NCBI RefSeq assembly: GCF_006636205.1
Contig: NZ_VIGB01000003.1
Coordinates: 186,001-250,000 of the forward strand
Length of the DNA: 64,000 nt
Direction: 5' to 3'
Source: Kitasatospora acidiphila
GTDB taxonomy: Bacteria > Actinomycetota > Actinomycetes > Streptomycetales > Streptomycetaceae
Positions 1-7,804 of this stretch are shown here, piece by piece. Made by a program: the position numbers and the translations under genes. Under the pieces are notes generated by a model, which was not told where the DNA came from, did not search any database, and saw nothing but the letters and a program-made list of their open reading frames with translations. Positions within the stretch are counted from its first letter, which is position 1. Each line of letters starts with the position of its first letter.

Positions 1-282
1 TCGGGGCGGAGTGCGTTGGCGGTCCGGATGAGGTCGGCGGTGGTGAACTCCCGGCGTGCCCCGTGCCGTTCAGTCGGCCTCACGTAGTAGCTGCCTGACA
101 TCAGCGTTTCCTCTCGATCCTTCCGCGGCCGCGGCCATGGGACGATTCGGGTCTGGCCTGGTACGCCGTTCGTCAGCCGCATCGCCTCGAAGTAGGCGGC
201 TGCCTTCGGATCGTTGGTGTCGATCTCCAGGCGGTTGGCGCGGTTGCGCGGGTCGTTGATCGCGGAGCCGTAGCCGCCACTG
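1..282 (-). pseudogene. Unidentified truncated minus-strand reading frame
   Basis: A minus-strand frame stays open from about 282 to the left edge and reads like real protein (for example AINDPRNRANRLEID, then KAAAYFEAM). An ATG at 101-99 inside the same frame has a good GAGAGGA ribosome-binding site, so a separate gene beginning MSGSYYVRPTERHG and running off the window is also possible. I recognise no family. Past about 282 the frame is only the antisense of the lectin-like fragment, so the left part appears cut at a junction near 270-285. Confidence 0.3.
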
Positions 283-506
283 ACTTCCCCGGCAACGGCA
301 GCGTGTCGGGCTGGCAGGCCCCGAACAGCCTGGGCATGGGCCCACTGGGCAGCGCACCGTTTGCCTCGTCGGAGCCCAACGGAACCATCGACGTCTTCTG
401 GAAGGGCAGCGGAGCCGGCAGCGGCGACATCTGGCACACCTTCTGGAACGGCGGCCAGGTCTGGGCGCCGCCGGGCGACCTCGGCGGGAACATCGCGGCC
501 AACTGA
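279..506 (+). pseudogene. 3' remnant of a secreted lectin-like (tectonin/PLL-type) repeat protein
   Basis: About 75 residues ending at a TGA at 504-506. The motifs GTIDVFWKG and DIWHTFWNGG followed by a Gly-rich tail are typical of the beta-propeller repeats found in secreted actinobacterial lectin-like and hydrolase-associated proteins (family knowledge). Only the last repeat is present. There is no start codon with a ribosome-binding site and no signal peptide, and the reading frame runs back into unrelated sequence near 270-285. I read it as the broken-off end of a larger gene. It is followed by a strong hairpin at 553-592, which was presumably the original terminator. Confidence 0.45.
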
Positions 507-552
507 CCGGACATCAGCCAAGCACACAGGGCCTCCGTTCCACCTGTGACGA

Positions 553-592
553 CCCGTGGGCCGGCACCGCAGACGCGGTGTCGGCCCACGGG
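553..592 (+). terminator. Hairpin terminator after the lectin remnant
   Basis: An 18-bp stem (553-570 with 575-592, one mismatch) around the 4-base loop AGAC. There is no T-run, as is common for Streptomyces terminators. It lies 46 bases after the stop codon at 506. Confidence 0.6.
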
Positions 593-932
593 CGCTCCTG
601 CCCTCCCGACTACCTCAAGCACGGCCCCGAAACACCCGCTGGGTCTCCGGAGCCGTTGACACATGAGAAGCGGGATCAGGTGTTCCTGGGCACGCGGATC
701 TTCACCCATGGTGCGTCGATGTGGATGAGCAACTCCTGTGCGACCGCTGCTGCCCGACCGGTCGACACGGATCGCACCGACTACTTCTCGATCCGGCGAA
801 CCATCACTCTGCGGGACGTCAGCACCGGCAGAAGCCGAGTCGAGCATCGAGGATCCAAACGTGATGGACGGCCTTCTGCTATGCGATGGAACCCGCGCCT
901 GCTGACTGACTCCGGAGGTTGATGTCAGCCTT
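593..932. other. Gene-free stretch between lectin remnant and P450
   Basis: Short open frames exist on both strands, but none shows a recognisable family, ribosome-binding site or plausible composition. I see nothing identifiable here and regard it as decayed sequence. Confidence 0.4.
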
Positions 933-2240
933 TCAGCCCCCGGGCCGCCACCGCACCGGCAGAGCCTTCAACCCGTTCTGGAAGTTGGACACGAGTCGAG
1001 CAGGCGGTTCATTCGCTACCAGCTCCAGCCCTGGGAGCTCCAGAACCTGACGGATCATCGCTTTCAGCTGCGTCCGCGCCAGTTGGGCTCCCAGGCAGAA
1101 GTGCGGGCCGTAGCCGAAGCTCAGGTGGTCGTTCGGGGTGCGGGTGATGTCGAAGCGGTCGGCGTCCGGGAACACTGCCTCGTCGCGGTTGGCGGAGGCG
1201 TGGTAGACCACCACCTTCTGCCCGCGCCCGATCCGCGCACCGGCCAACTCCACGTCCCGGACGGCGGTTCGGCGGAAGTCCAGCACGGGCGGCCAGAAGC
1301 GCAGCATCTCCTCGACCGCCGATGCGAGCAGCTCGGGCCGCCGCACCAGCAGCCGGTACTGGTCCGGGTGGCTGAGCAGCGTGTACAGACCGCCCGGCAG
1401 TCCATTGCGGACCGTCTCGTTGCCGGCGACCGCGAACAGGAAGAACGCGGTCTCGAACTCGTCGGTGCTCAGGCCGCCATCGCGCATCCGCGCCAGCAGA
1501 CTGCCCGGGCGGGGCTGGGAAGCCAAGCCGTGGGCATAGGCGAACATGTCGGCCAGGGCGGCCCGGGAGCGCGGGTTGACGGGGCGGCCGTCGGGTCCGG
1601 TGCGGGTGATGGGGCGTTGGGCGAGAGCGGTGCGGCCCAGGTCGGTGAGGTGGGCCGGGTCGGCGGTGCTGGAGGCGGCGTAGTCGGCGTCCTGGTAGCC
1701 GATCACCCGGTTCGACCAGTCCACCAGCAGCTGCCGGTCCTGCTCCGGCACACCCATCACCCACGCCAGCGTGCGCACCGGCAGGTCCGCCGCCAGCCGC
1801 ACGAAGTCGGCCTCGCCGTCCGCCCGCACCGAGTCCACCAACTCCCGCGCGCACTCCTCGATCGCGGCCGACAACTCCCCCAGCGCACGCGGGGTGAAGG
1901 CCGCCGCCACGATCCGGCGCAGCCGCGAGTGCTCCGGCGGATCCTGATTGAGCATCATGGTGCGCGCGAACTCCAGGTCCGCGTCGGTGTCCGGATCCCG
2001 GATCTGCGTGGCGCCGAGGTGCGAGGAGAACAACTCCGGTGTGCGCAGCACGAATTTGACGTCAGCGTGCCGCAGCACCGCCCAGTACCCGGGCCCGGCC
2101 GGCCAGTCCCCCACGGCCGGCTCCGCCACCCAGCACACCGGCGCCGCCGCCCGCAGCTCGCGGAACAGGCCGTACGGCACTCCGTCGGCGTAGGTCGCGG
2201 GCTGGAAGATCCGGTTCACCATGTCCTGGCCGAGCCCCAT
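933..2240 (-). CDS. Cytochrome P450
   Basis: About 435 residues, a haem-thiolate monooxygenase needing external ferredoxin and reductase. All hallmarks are visible: the I-helix oxygen-activation motif AGNETVRN, the K-helix ExxR in EEMLRFWPP, and the Cys-ligand loop FGYGPHFCLGAQLAR. The stretch NQDPPEHSRLRRIVAAAF and the DFRRTA segment resemble the CYP124/125/142 group of actinobacterial P450s acting on steroid, terpenoid or fatty substrates, not the Oxy-type crosslinking enzymes of glycopeptide clusters. An ATG at 2240 (or 2222) is more likely than the upstream TTG at 2300; no ribosome-binding site clearly decides. It stands alone, next to a lanthipeptide synthetase stub, about 5 kb outside the NRPS cluster. 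A role in the peptide cannot be excluded, but nothing supports it. Confidence 0.85.
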   Translation of the reverse strand: MGLGQDMVNRIFQPATYADGVPYGLFRELRAAAPVCWVAEPAVGDWPAGPGYWAVLRHADVKFVLRTPELFSSHLGATQIRDPDTDADLEFARTMMLNQDPPEHSRLRRIVAAAFTPRALGELSAAIEECARELVDSVRADGEADFVRLAADLPVRTLAWVMGVPEQDRQLLVDWSNRVIGYQDADYAASSTADPAHLTDLGRTALAQRPITRTGPDGRPVNPRSRAALADMFAYAHGLASQPRPGSLLARMRDGGLSTDEFETAFFLFAVAGNETVRNGLPGGLYTLLSHPDQYRLLVRRPELLASAVEEMLRFWPPVLDFRRTAVRDVELAGARIGRGQKVVVYHASANRDEAVFPDADRFDITRTPNDHLSFGYGPHFCLGAQLARTQLKAMIRQVLELPGLELVANEPPARLVSNFQNGLKALPVRWRPGG

Positions 2241-2342
2241 GTCAGCCGACAGTACGGCAGCCCCTCCTCCGCACGCCAGGATGCCGTGCGATCCGAGCAA
2301 CCCAGGCCTGGCTGAGCTGGTTTCGCTTGAGCATCCTGACTG

Positions 2343-2660
2343 TCAGTCGGTCAGCGGTCCCTGCAGGGCGAGGACCGACGGCACCCGGTCCGGTGCCGCC
2401 AGTCGCAGCAGGCCGTGGCCGATGCCGGCGACGCCGACCATCAGCGAGGGGCTGTGCACGCCGTGGGGCAGACCGCAGACCCAGCCACGCCGGTCCAGCT
2501 CGTCCAGGGTGGCGGCGGCCTGTCGCAGGCCGGCCTCCCGCCACCGGCCGCCGGCCGGCAGCAAGGGCTCCAGGTTGCCCAGATCGCCGTGGCAGAGCGA
2601 AAGGTCCGGGGGAATGGTCGCCCGCTTCGTGCCGGGCCCGGGCACTGGCCCGACCGACCC
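2343..2660 (-). pseudogene. C-terminal fragment of a LanM-type lanthipeptide synthetase
   Basis: About 100 residues ending with VPSVLALQGP. It matches the extreme C-terminus of type II lanthipeptide synthetases, i.e. the LanC-like cyclase half. LCHGDLGN carries the Cys-His zinc ligands, and the GWVCGLPHGV segment and the SLMVGVAGIGHGLLRL helix follow in the expected order. A full LanM is roughly 1000 residues. Here the upstream sequence runs straight into the 3' end of corA, so the dehydratase half and most of the cyclase are missing. No precursor peptide gene is seen. This is a relic of a lost lanthipeptide cluster, not a working enzyme. Confidence 0.7.
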
Positions 2661-2668
2661 GGATGCCG

Positions 2669-3643
2669 TCAGATCCAGTCCCGGCGCCTGAAGGTGAAGT
2701 AGAGCAGCACCGACAGGACGATCATGATGATGGTCGAGGCCCAGAAGCCGCCCTGGGTGCCGAATCCGGGGTAGGGGACGTTCTGGCCGTAGAAGCCGGT
2801 GACGGCGGTGGGCACGGCGATGATCGCGGCCCAGCTGGTGACCTTCTTCATGATCATGTTCATCCGGTTGCCCTGCACCGTCAGATTGGTCTCCATCACG
2901 GTCGTGACCAGGTCACGCAGCGACTCGGTCCACTCGGTGGCACGCAGCACGTGGTCGTAGACGTCCTGGTAGTACGGCATCATCTGGTCGCTGACCAGGT
3001 GGATGTCGCGGCGGAGCAGCGAGTTGACGACCTCGCGCATCGGCAGCACCACCCGGCGCAGCTTGACCAGGCTCTTGCGCAGCTCGAAGGAGGTGCGCTG
3101 AACCTCCTGGATCTGCTGGGGACCGTCCTCGAAGAGCAGGTCCTCCAGTGCCTCGATTCGGTCGTCCAGCACCTGGACGGCGCTGAAGTGGCCGTCGACC
3201 AGGTAGTCCAGCAGCCCGTGCACCAGGAAGCCGACGCCCTGCTTGGCCAGGTCCGGGGCGTTGTCCCAGCGTTCGACGACGCGGTCCATGTTGCAGTGGG
3301 TGCCCTTGCGGATGGTGATCAGGGCGTTGTGGGTGATGAAGGCGGCGATCTCCTCCGCCCTGAACTCGCCGGTCCGCTCGTCGAGCGCGACCGCGTAGGC
3401 GGACAGGAACAGATGGGTGCGGTAGCGGTCGAGCTTCGGTCTCTGGTGCTCCTGGCGGGCGTCCTCGACCGCGAGGGCGTGCAGGCCGAACTCCTCGGTG
3501 ATCATCTCGAAGTCCGCGGACTCCGGATCGCTGACGTCCAGCCATACCGTGCAGTCGGGGTCTCCTATGTAGTCGGAGATGTCCTGAGCTGGGAAGTCCT
3601 CCAGTTCGAGGTTGCCGTTGCGGTACAGGCGGGTGCGCGTCAT
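2669..3643 (-). CDS. corA: CorA-family divalent cation (Mg2+/Co2+) transporter
   Basis: 324 residues. A long acidic, helical cytoplasmic domain is followed near the C-terminus by two transmembrane helices (about 260-285 and 297-318) and a basic RRRDWI tail, the normal CorA plan. The selectivity loop reads YGQNVPYPG, with Gln in place of Met of the classical GMN motif; I believe this variant occurs in actinobacterial members but could not check. Start: the ATG at 3643 has AAGG nine bases upstream; a GTG at 3652 in the same frame is an alternative. It appears monocistronic. Its stop lies next to the LanM stub, and upstream it faces the universal stress gene across a 251-base divergent region. 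Confidence 0.9.
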   Translation of the reverse strand: MTRTRLYRNGNLELEDFPAQDISDYIGDPDCTVWLDVSDPESADFEMITEEFGLHALAVEDARQEHQRPKLDRYRTHLFLSAYAVALDERTGEFRAEEIAAFITHNALITIRKGTHCNMDRVVERWDNAPDLAKQGVGFLVHGLLDYLVDGHFSAVQVLDDRIEALEDLLFEDGPQQIQEVQRTSFELRKSLVKLRRVVLPMREVVNSLLRRDIHLVSDQMMPYYQDVYDHVLRATEWTESLRDLVTTVMETNLTVQGNRMNMIMKKVTSWAAIIAVPTAVTGFYGQNVPYPGFGTQGGFWASTIIMIVLSVLLYFTFRRRDWI

Positions 3644-3801
3644 GGCGGACACCTTAGCCCTGACCTGCGGCGCGGCTCGGCTCGGCGCCCGCCGCCGAGG
3701 CGCGGCGACCGGGCGGGCAGCGCCACGGCATCAAGAGATCGTTAAGGAAATCGAAGGCCCATTGGCTTCCGTAGTCCATGCATCATCCACACCGGGGGAA
3801 C

Positions 3802-3829
3802 TTGACCTACGATCTTAAGGCGCTATGAT
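3802..3829 (+). promoter_or_regulatory. Vegetative (HrdB-type) promoter of the universal stress gene
   Basis: TTGACC at 3802-3807 and TATGAT at 3824-3829 are separated by 16 bases and lie 65 bases before the start at 3895. The surrounding stretch is conspicuously AT-richer than the rest of the window. Confidence 0.55.
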
Positions 3830-3894
3830 CGTCTCACCTGAAAAACAAAGGACCGCAGCGAGCGGATCCACGACTGAGGGAAGTGCAGCACACC

Positions 3895-4392
3895 ATGGCC
3901 GAGTCCACCCGGGTCATCGTCGGCGTGAGCGGTTCGCGGCGCAGCGCGGCGGTCCTGCAGCGCGCCGCCGCGGAGGCGGCCCGACGCGGTGTCGAGCTCG
4001 TCCCGGTGATTGCCTGGACCCCGGTCGGCGGCGAGCCGGCCTACCGCACCCAGCCCTGCCCGTCGCTGGCCGCCGCCTGGGAGAAGGCCGCCCGCGCCCG
4101 CCTCGACCAGGTCTTCGCCGAGGTCTTCGGCGGCTACCCGGCCGACCGGCTGATCACCCCGGTGGTGATCCGCGGCGAGGCCGGCCCCGCGCTGCTCCAG
4201 GTCGCCGACCGGCCCGACGACCTCCTGGTGATCGGCTCCGGCCGCCGCGGCCGGCTCCAGCGCCTGCTGCACGGCGAGGTCGCCCGCCACTGCCTGGCCC
4301 GCGCCCGCTGCGCCGTGACCGTCGTGCCCGCCGAGGCCCGGCTGCCCGTCGCGCGTCGCGGCGGCTGGCTGGACCTGGTGAAGGCGGCCTGA
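3895..4392 (+). CDS. Universal stress protein (UspA fold)
   Basis: 165 residues, one Usp domain: N-terminal beta strand RVIVGVSGSRRS, central ESxxPV-like linker, and a C-terminal nucleotide-loop region GSGRRGRLQRLLHGEVARH followed by CAVTVVP. This agrees with the ATP-binding class G-2x-G-9x-G pattern, with some variation. It is probably a cytoplasmic stress or dormancy-associated nucleotide binder. The ATG at 3895 is preferred because GAGGGAAG lies about nine bases upstream; a GTG at 3883 is in frame but overlaps that site. A consensus-like promoter sits upstream. It is not linked to the peptide cluster. Confidence 0.85.
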   Translation: MAESTRVIVGVSGSRRSAAVLQRAAAEAARRGVELVPVIAWTPVGGEPAYRTQPCPSLAAAWEKAARARLDQVFAEVFGGYPADRLITPVVIRGEAGPALLQVADRPDDLLVIGSGRRGRLQRLLHGEVARHCLARARCAVTVVPAEARLPVARRGGWLDLVKAA

Positions 4393-4504
4393 GGCAGCTG
4401 CCGAACCGCCGACCCTGATCCAGCCCAGTCGAGTCCGGCCAGCCGGAGGGCGTGCTCGAACGCGAGGACCACGAGCACGCCCTCTCGTTCAACTCACGGT
4501 CCTG

Positions 4505-4770
4505 GGAGCGCACCCCGCCGTGCTGGTGGAGAACCAGGGACGGGTCGACTACGGCCCCCGGCTGCCCGACCGCAAGACCAAGGGCCCGGCCTGGATCAAC
4601 GGCTTCGCGCTCGGCCGCTACTGGTCGCGCCGCCCGCAGCAGAACTGGACGTGCCCGCACCGGTCCTGAGGCCGGGTCACAACGAGGTCACGGTCCTGGA
4701 ACTCCACTCCCCCGCTGCCCCGACCGTCCGGCTCCTCGACACCCCCGCACTCGGCTCCGACGAGGAGTGA
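4505..4770 (+). pseudogene. Frameshifted C-terminal remnant of a GH35 beta-galactosidase
   Basis: Frame one reads VLVENQGRVDYGPRL, then WINGFALGRYWSR. After a frameshift near 4640-4650 the homology continues as VPAPVLRPGHNEVTVLELH and stops at 4768-4770. These are the C-terminal jelly-roll motifs of actinobacterial GH35 beta-galactosidases (family knowledge). The DRK-to-WING step is also shorter than expected, pointing to an internal deletion. The catalytic barrel is absent. It is a decayed gene with no plausible start. Confidence 0.65.
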
Positions 4771-4872
4771 CCGGCTCCGACCCTGGCCCAGGTCATCCCG
4801 ATAATGCGGGCGCCCACCTGCCCGCGTACCGCAGACTCGGAGCCAGCACTTTTCACACGGGAGGATGGTTCC

Positions 4873-5706
4873 ATGGTCGATCGGCCCTTGACCCTGATGG
4901 CGGTGCACGCGCACCCCGACGACGAGGCCACCGGAACGGGGGGTGTCCTCGCGCGGTACGCGGCGGAAGGCATCCGCACGGTCCTCGTCACCTGTACTGA
5001 CGGCGCTTGCGGGGACGGGCCGGGGGGTCTCAAGCCGGGCGAGCCCGGGCACGATCCGGCCACCGTCGCCGCGATGCGCCGCCGGGAACTCGAGGCGAGC
5101 TGCGAGGTCCTGAAGGTCAGTCATCTCGAGCTGCTGGAGTACGGCGACTCCGGGATGATGGGCTGGCCCGCCAACGACGCCCCGGGGTCCTTCTGGCGGA
5201 CGCCCGTTGAGGAGGGCGCCGCCCGCCTCGCCGAACTCCTGCGGCACTACCGGCCCGATGTGGTCGTGACCTATGACGAGAACGGGTTCTACGGCCACCC
5301 CGACCACATCCAGGCGAACCGCATCACGATGGCGGCGCTGGCGATGACCGGGATGGCGCCGAAGGTGTACTGGACGACGGCGCCGCGCTCGATGATGCAG
5401 CGGTTCGGGGAGGTCATGCGCGAGTTCGGCGCGGACTGGGAGGAGCCGGACCCGGCGGAGGCCGCCGCGATGCCCGAGATCGGACTCCCCGACGAGGAGA
5501 TCACCACCTGGGTGGACACCACCGAGTTCGGCGGCCAGAAGTTCGATGCGCTCGCGGCGCACGCCAGTCAGGGCGAGAACATCTTCTTCCTCAAGATGGG
5601 CAAGGAGCGGTTCACCGAGCTGATGGGCGTGGAGACCTTCGTGCGGGTCCACGACACCACCGGCGCGGCCGTGCCCGAGAACGACCTCTTCGCCGGCCTG
5701 CGCTGA
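4873..5706 (+). CDS. PIG-L family zinc deacetylase (MshB/Mca-like)
   Basis: 277 residues. The metal-binding AHPDDE motif is at residues 14-19, the second metal motif GHPDHI is near residue 140, and the active-site region VVVTYDENGFYGHPDH is intact. The family removes acetyl or amide groups from GlcNAc-containing substrates, classically in mycothiol biosynthesis (MshB) or mycothiol-conjugate cleavage (Mca). I cannot decide between these and other PIG-L roles. Start: the ATG at 4873 follows a strong GGGAGG seven bases upstream. A 17-bp perfect hairpin terminates it 24 bases downstream, so it is a single-gene unit. Confidence 0.85.
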   Translation: MVDRPLTLMAVHAHPDDEATGTGGVLARYAAEGIRTVLVTCTDGACGDGPGGLKPGEPGHDPATVAAMRRRELEASCEVLKVSHLELLEYGDSGMMGWPANDAPGSFWRTPVEEGAARLAELLRHYRPDVVVTYDENGFYGHPDHIQANRITMAALAMTGMAPKVYWTTAPRSMMQRFGEVMREFGADWEEPDPAEAAAMPEIGLPDEEITTWVDTTEFGGQKFDALAAHASQGENIFFLKMGKERFTELMGVETFVRVHDTTGAAVPENDLFAGLR

Positions 5707-5729
5707 TCCCGGCGCGGCACGGGCCGTTG

Positions 5730-5768
5730 GTGCCCCCGGACCTGGCGGGGTGCCAGGTCCGGGGGCAC
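5730..5768 (+). terminator. Perfect 17-bp hairpin terminator
   Basis: Stem 5730-5746 pairs perfectly with 5752-5768 around a 5-base loop, 24 bases after the deacetylase stop. There is no T-run. Confidence 0.7.
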
Positions 5769-5905
5769 GGCCGACCGATGGGCCGCGCCTCCTGCCCCGG
5801 ACCCTCCCCCGGCGCCCTCCACCTGGTGGGCGGGTCACGGCCATCCGGCGGATCCGGCCCTGCCGGGCCGGGGGCCGCCGGGGCCGGACCCTCTACCGTG
5901 GACGG

Positions 5906-7108
5906 ATGACGGATCGCCCGACGGGTGGGCCTGCCGCGGGCCCCACGGCCTACCTCGGGGCCGCTGCCGCCTTCGCCGTCTGCATGGCGGGCACCACCCT
6001 GCCCACCCCGCTCTACGGCCTGTACCAGCAGCAGATCGGCTTCTCCGAGCTGATGGTGACGGTCGTGTTCGCCGTCTACGCCTTCGGCGTGATCGGTGTC
6101 CTGCTGCTCGTCGGCAATGCCTCCGACTCCGTCGGACGCCGGCCCGTCCTGCTCTGCGGGCTGGCACTCGCGGCCGGCAGCGCCGTCGCCTTCCTCGCCG
6201 AGCAGGGCCTGCCGCTGCTCTGGGTGGGTCGGCTGCTGTCCGGCTTCTCGGCCGGCCTGTTCACCGGCACCGCCACCGCGTACGTCCTGGAGCTCGCCCC
6301 GCCCGGACAGCGGGCCCGCGCCGGCTTCGTCGCGACCGCCGCCAACATGGGCGGCCTGGGCTGCGGACCGCTGCTGTCCGGCCTGCTCGCCGAGTACGCG
6401 CCCGGCCCGCTGGTCCTGCCGTTCGTCGTGCATCTGGTACTGCTCGCCGCGTCGTTCACCGTGCTGTGGTTCCTGCCGGAGACGGTCCCCGGGGCCCGCC
6501 CGCTGCGCACCGCCCGCCCGCAGTGGCCCGCTCTGCCGCCGGAGGTGCGCGGGGTGTTCGTTCCGGCGGGGGTCGCCGCCTTCGCCGGGTTCTCACTGCT
6601 GGGTGTCTTCACTTCGGTCAGCCCGGCGTTCCTCGCCCAGAGCCTGGATGTCCACAACCACGCGGTCGTCGGTCTCATCGTCTTCGCGGCCTTCTTCGCC
6701 TCCACCCTCGGCCAGCTCCTGGTGCCCCGGCTCGGCACCGCGCGGGCCGTCCCGCTGGGCTGCCTGGTCCTGATCGCCGGCCTGGCCCTGCTCGCCGCCT
6801 CGCTCACCTGGACCACCCTGCCACCGCTGGTGCTCAGCGCGCTCGTGGGCGGCGCGGGCCAGGGCATGGGCCTGCGCGGTGCCGTGGGCGAGGTCGCCGC
6901 CGCCGCTCGCGCCGAGCACCGCGGCGGCGCCCTCTCGGCGCTCTTCGTGGTCGCCTACTTCGGCATCTCGATCCCGGTCATCGGCGTCGGCCTGCTCAGC
7001 CAGCCACTCGGTCTTGCCCACGCCGGCCTGGTGTTCACCGCCTGCATGGCCGTACTCGCCGCCGCCTCCGGCGGCTACCTGCTGCGCCGCGCCCACGCCC
7101 ACGCCTGA
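5906..7108 (+). CDS. Major facilitator superfamily transporter
   Basis: 400 residues with about twelve hydrophobic helices, split after six by a basic loop (near residue 200, PGARPLRTARPQWP). The motif-A equivalent between helices 2 and 3 reads GNASDSVGRRPVLL, matching the MFS GxxxDxxGRR signature, so proton-coupled export of a small molecule is likely. The substrate is unknown. It converges with the cysteine dioxygenase gene at the edge of the NRPS cluster and is the only transporter close to it, so a role in peptide or self-resistance export is possible but unproven. The ATG at 5906 has a weak ribosome-binding site. Confidence 0.85.
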   Translation: MTDRPTGGPAAGPTAYLGAAAAFAVCMAGTTLPTPLYGLYQQQIGFSELMVTVVFAVYAFGVIGVLLLVGNASDSVGRRPVLLCGLALAAGSAVAFLAEQGLPLLWVGRLLSGFSAGLFTGTATAYVLELAPPGQRARAGFVATAANMGGLGCGPLLSGLLAEYAPGPLVLPFVVHLVLLAASFTVLWFLPETVPGARPLRTARPQWPALPPEVRGVFVPAGVAAFAGFSLLGVFTSVSPAFLAQSLDVHNHAVVGLIVFAAFFASTLGQLLVPRLGTARAVPLGCLVLIAGLALLAASLTWTTLPPLVLSALVGGAGQGMGLRGAVGEVAAAARAEHRGGALSALFVVAYFGISIPVIGVGLLSQPLGLAHAGLVFTACMAVLAAASGGYLLRRAHAHA

Positions 7109-7146
7109 GCCCGCAAGGGCCGCGACCCTACGAGGCCTGCGCCCAC

Positions 7147-7195
7147 GCCTGAGCCCGGACGGCCCGCCGGTCACGGCGGAGTAGCGGGCTCAGGC
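7147..7195. terminator. Bidirectional hairpin between convergent MFS and dioxygenase genes
   Basis: An 11-bp arm at 7147-7157 pairs with 7185-7195, with an inner CCGCCG/CGGCGG stem. The right arm overlaps the dioxygenase stop codon. A 17-base segment around the MFS stop is also repeated directly about 43 bases later. Confidence 0.5.
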
Positions 7196-7801
7196 CCTCC
7201 CCTCCTCGCCTGCACCCGGGTGGATCGGCAGGTCGTAGACGCGCCGGATGCTGCTGCCGCGCACGCTCACGTCGGCGCCGTAGACGTGCAGCGACACGGC
7301 CTTGCCGCTGGTGGCGTTGCGCACCAGGTGGATGTCACCGGGCGGGGTCAGGTGGGCGACGGCCCCGGTCGGGAAGACCGTGGTGGCGACCGGCTCCAGC
7401 ACGGTGCGGCCGTCCTGCTCGGCGAGTCGGAAGGCGGTCTCCTCCTCGGCGCCCAGGTAGGTGCCGACCACGCACCACGCGGTGTGGTCGTGGATCCGGG
7501 TGGCCTGGCCGGGCAGCCAGACCAGGGCCACCATCGAGAACGAGCCGTCCGGCTCGACGTGCAGCAGGTGCTGGCGGTACGCGTGCGGGTCGGGCTCCAG
7601 CTGCGCGGGGGTGAGCAGGTCCGGGTGGTGGAGGAAGGACGCGAGGACGGCGGCGACCCGCGCGGCCACCGGGCCGTCGGAGGCCTCGGTGCGGGTGGGG
7701 CGCAGTTCGGTGCGGATGGCTGCGGTCAGCTCGGTGAGCCGGGGCGTGCCGGTGGATGCGGCGTGCGCGGTTCGCGCGGTGAGTGCGGTGGCTGTCTTCA
7801 T
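7190..7801 (-). CDS. Cysteine dioxygenase-like cupin (thiol dioxygenase)
   Basis: 203 residues. Members of this family use a non-haem Fe(II) site and O2 to turn L-cysteine into L-cysteine sulfinate. The cupin iron-ligand motif is visible as RIHDHTAWCVVGTYLG (HxH), and the third histidine is likely in PPGDIHLVRN. Length fits bacterial CDO (about 190-210). It is the last gene of the leftward operon mbtH-cysteate synthase-CDO; its ATG at 7801 lies three bases after the upstream stop, implying translational coupling. Inference: it oxidises cysteine either toward cysteate directly or to release sulfite (via sulfinylpyruvate breakdown) for the neighbouring cysteate synthase. Another thiol substrate remains possible. 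Confidence 0.8.
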   Translation of the reverse strand: MKTATALTARTAHAASTGTPRLTELTAAIRTELRPTRTEASDGPVAARVAAVLASFLHHPDLLTPAQLEPDPHAYRQHLLHVEPDGSFSMVALVWLPGQATRIHDHTAWCVVGTYLGAEEETAFRLAEQDGRTVLEPVATTVFPTGAVAHLTPPGDIHLVRNATSGKAVSLHVYGADVSVRGSSIRRVYDLPIHPGAGEEGRA

Positions 7802-7804
7802 GGC

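Noticed and set aside
578..922. 114-residue plus-strand open frame
   Set aside because: Low-complexity Arg/Ser/Thr-rich translation with no ribosome-binding site, overlapping the right arm of the terminator hairpin at 575-592; no family resemblance.
933..2240. P450 as a crosslinking or hydroxylating enzyme of the NRPS product
   Set aside because: It is separated from the cluster by about 5 kb of unrelated and decayed genes and resembles CYP124/125/142-like enzymes, not NRPS-associated ones; there is no evidence for a role.
1083..2315. 410-residue plus-strand open frame
   Set aside because: Antisense of the P450, which has complete haem, ExxR and I-helix motifs.
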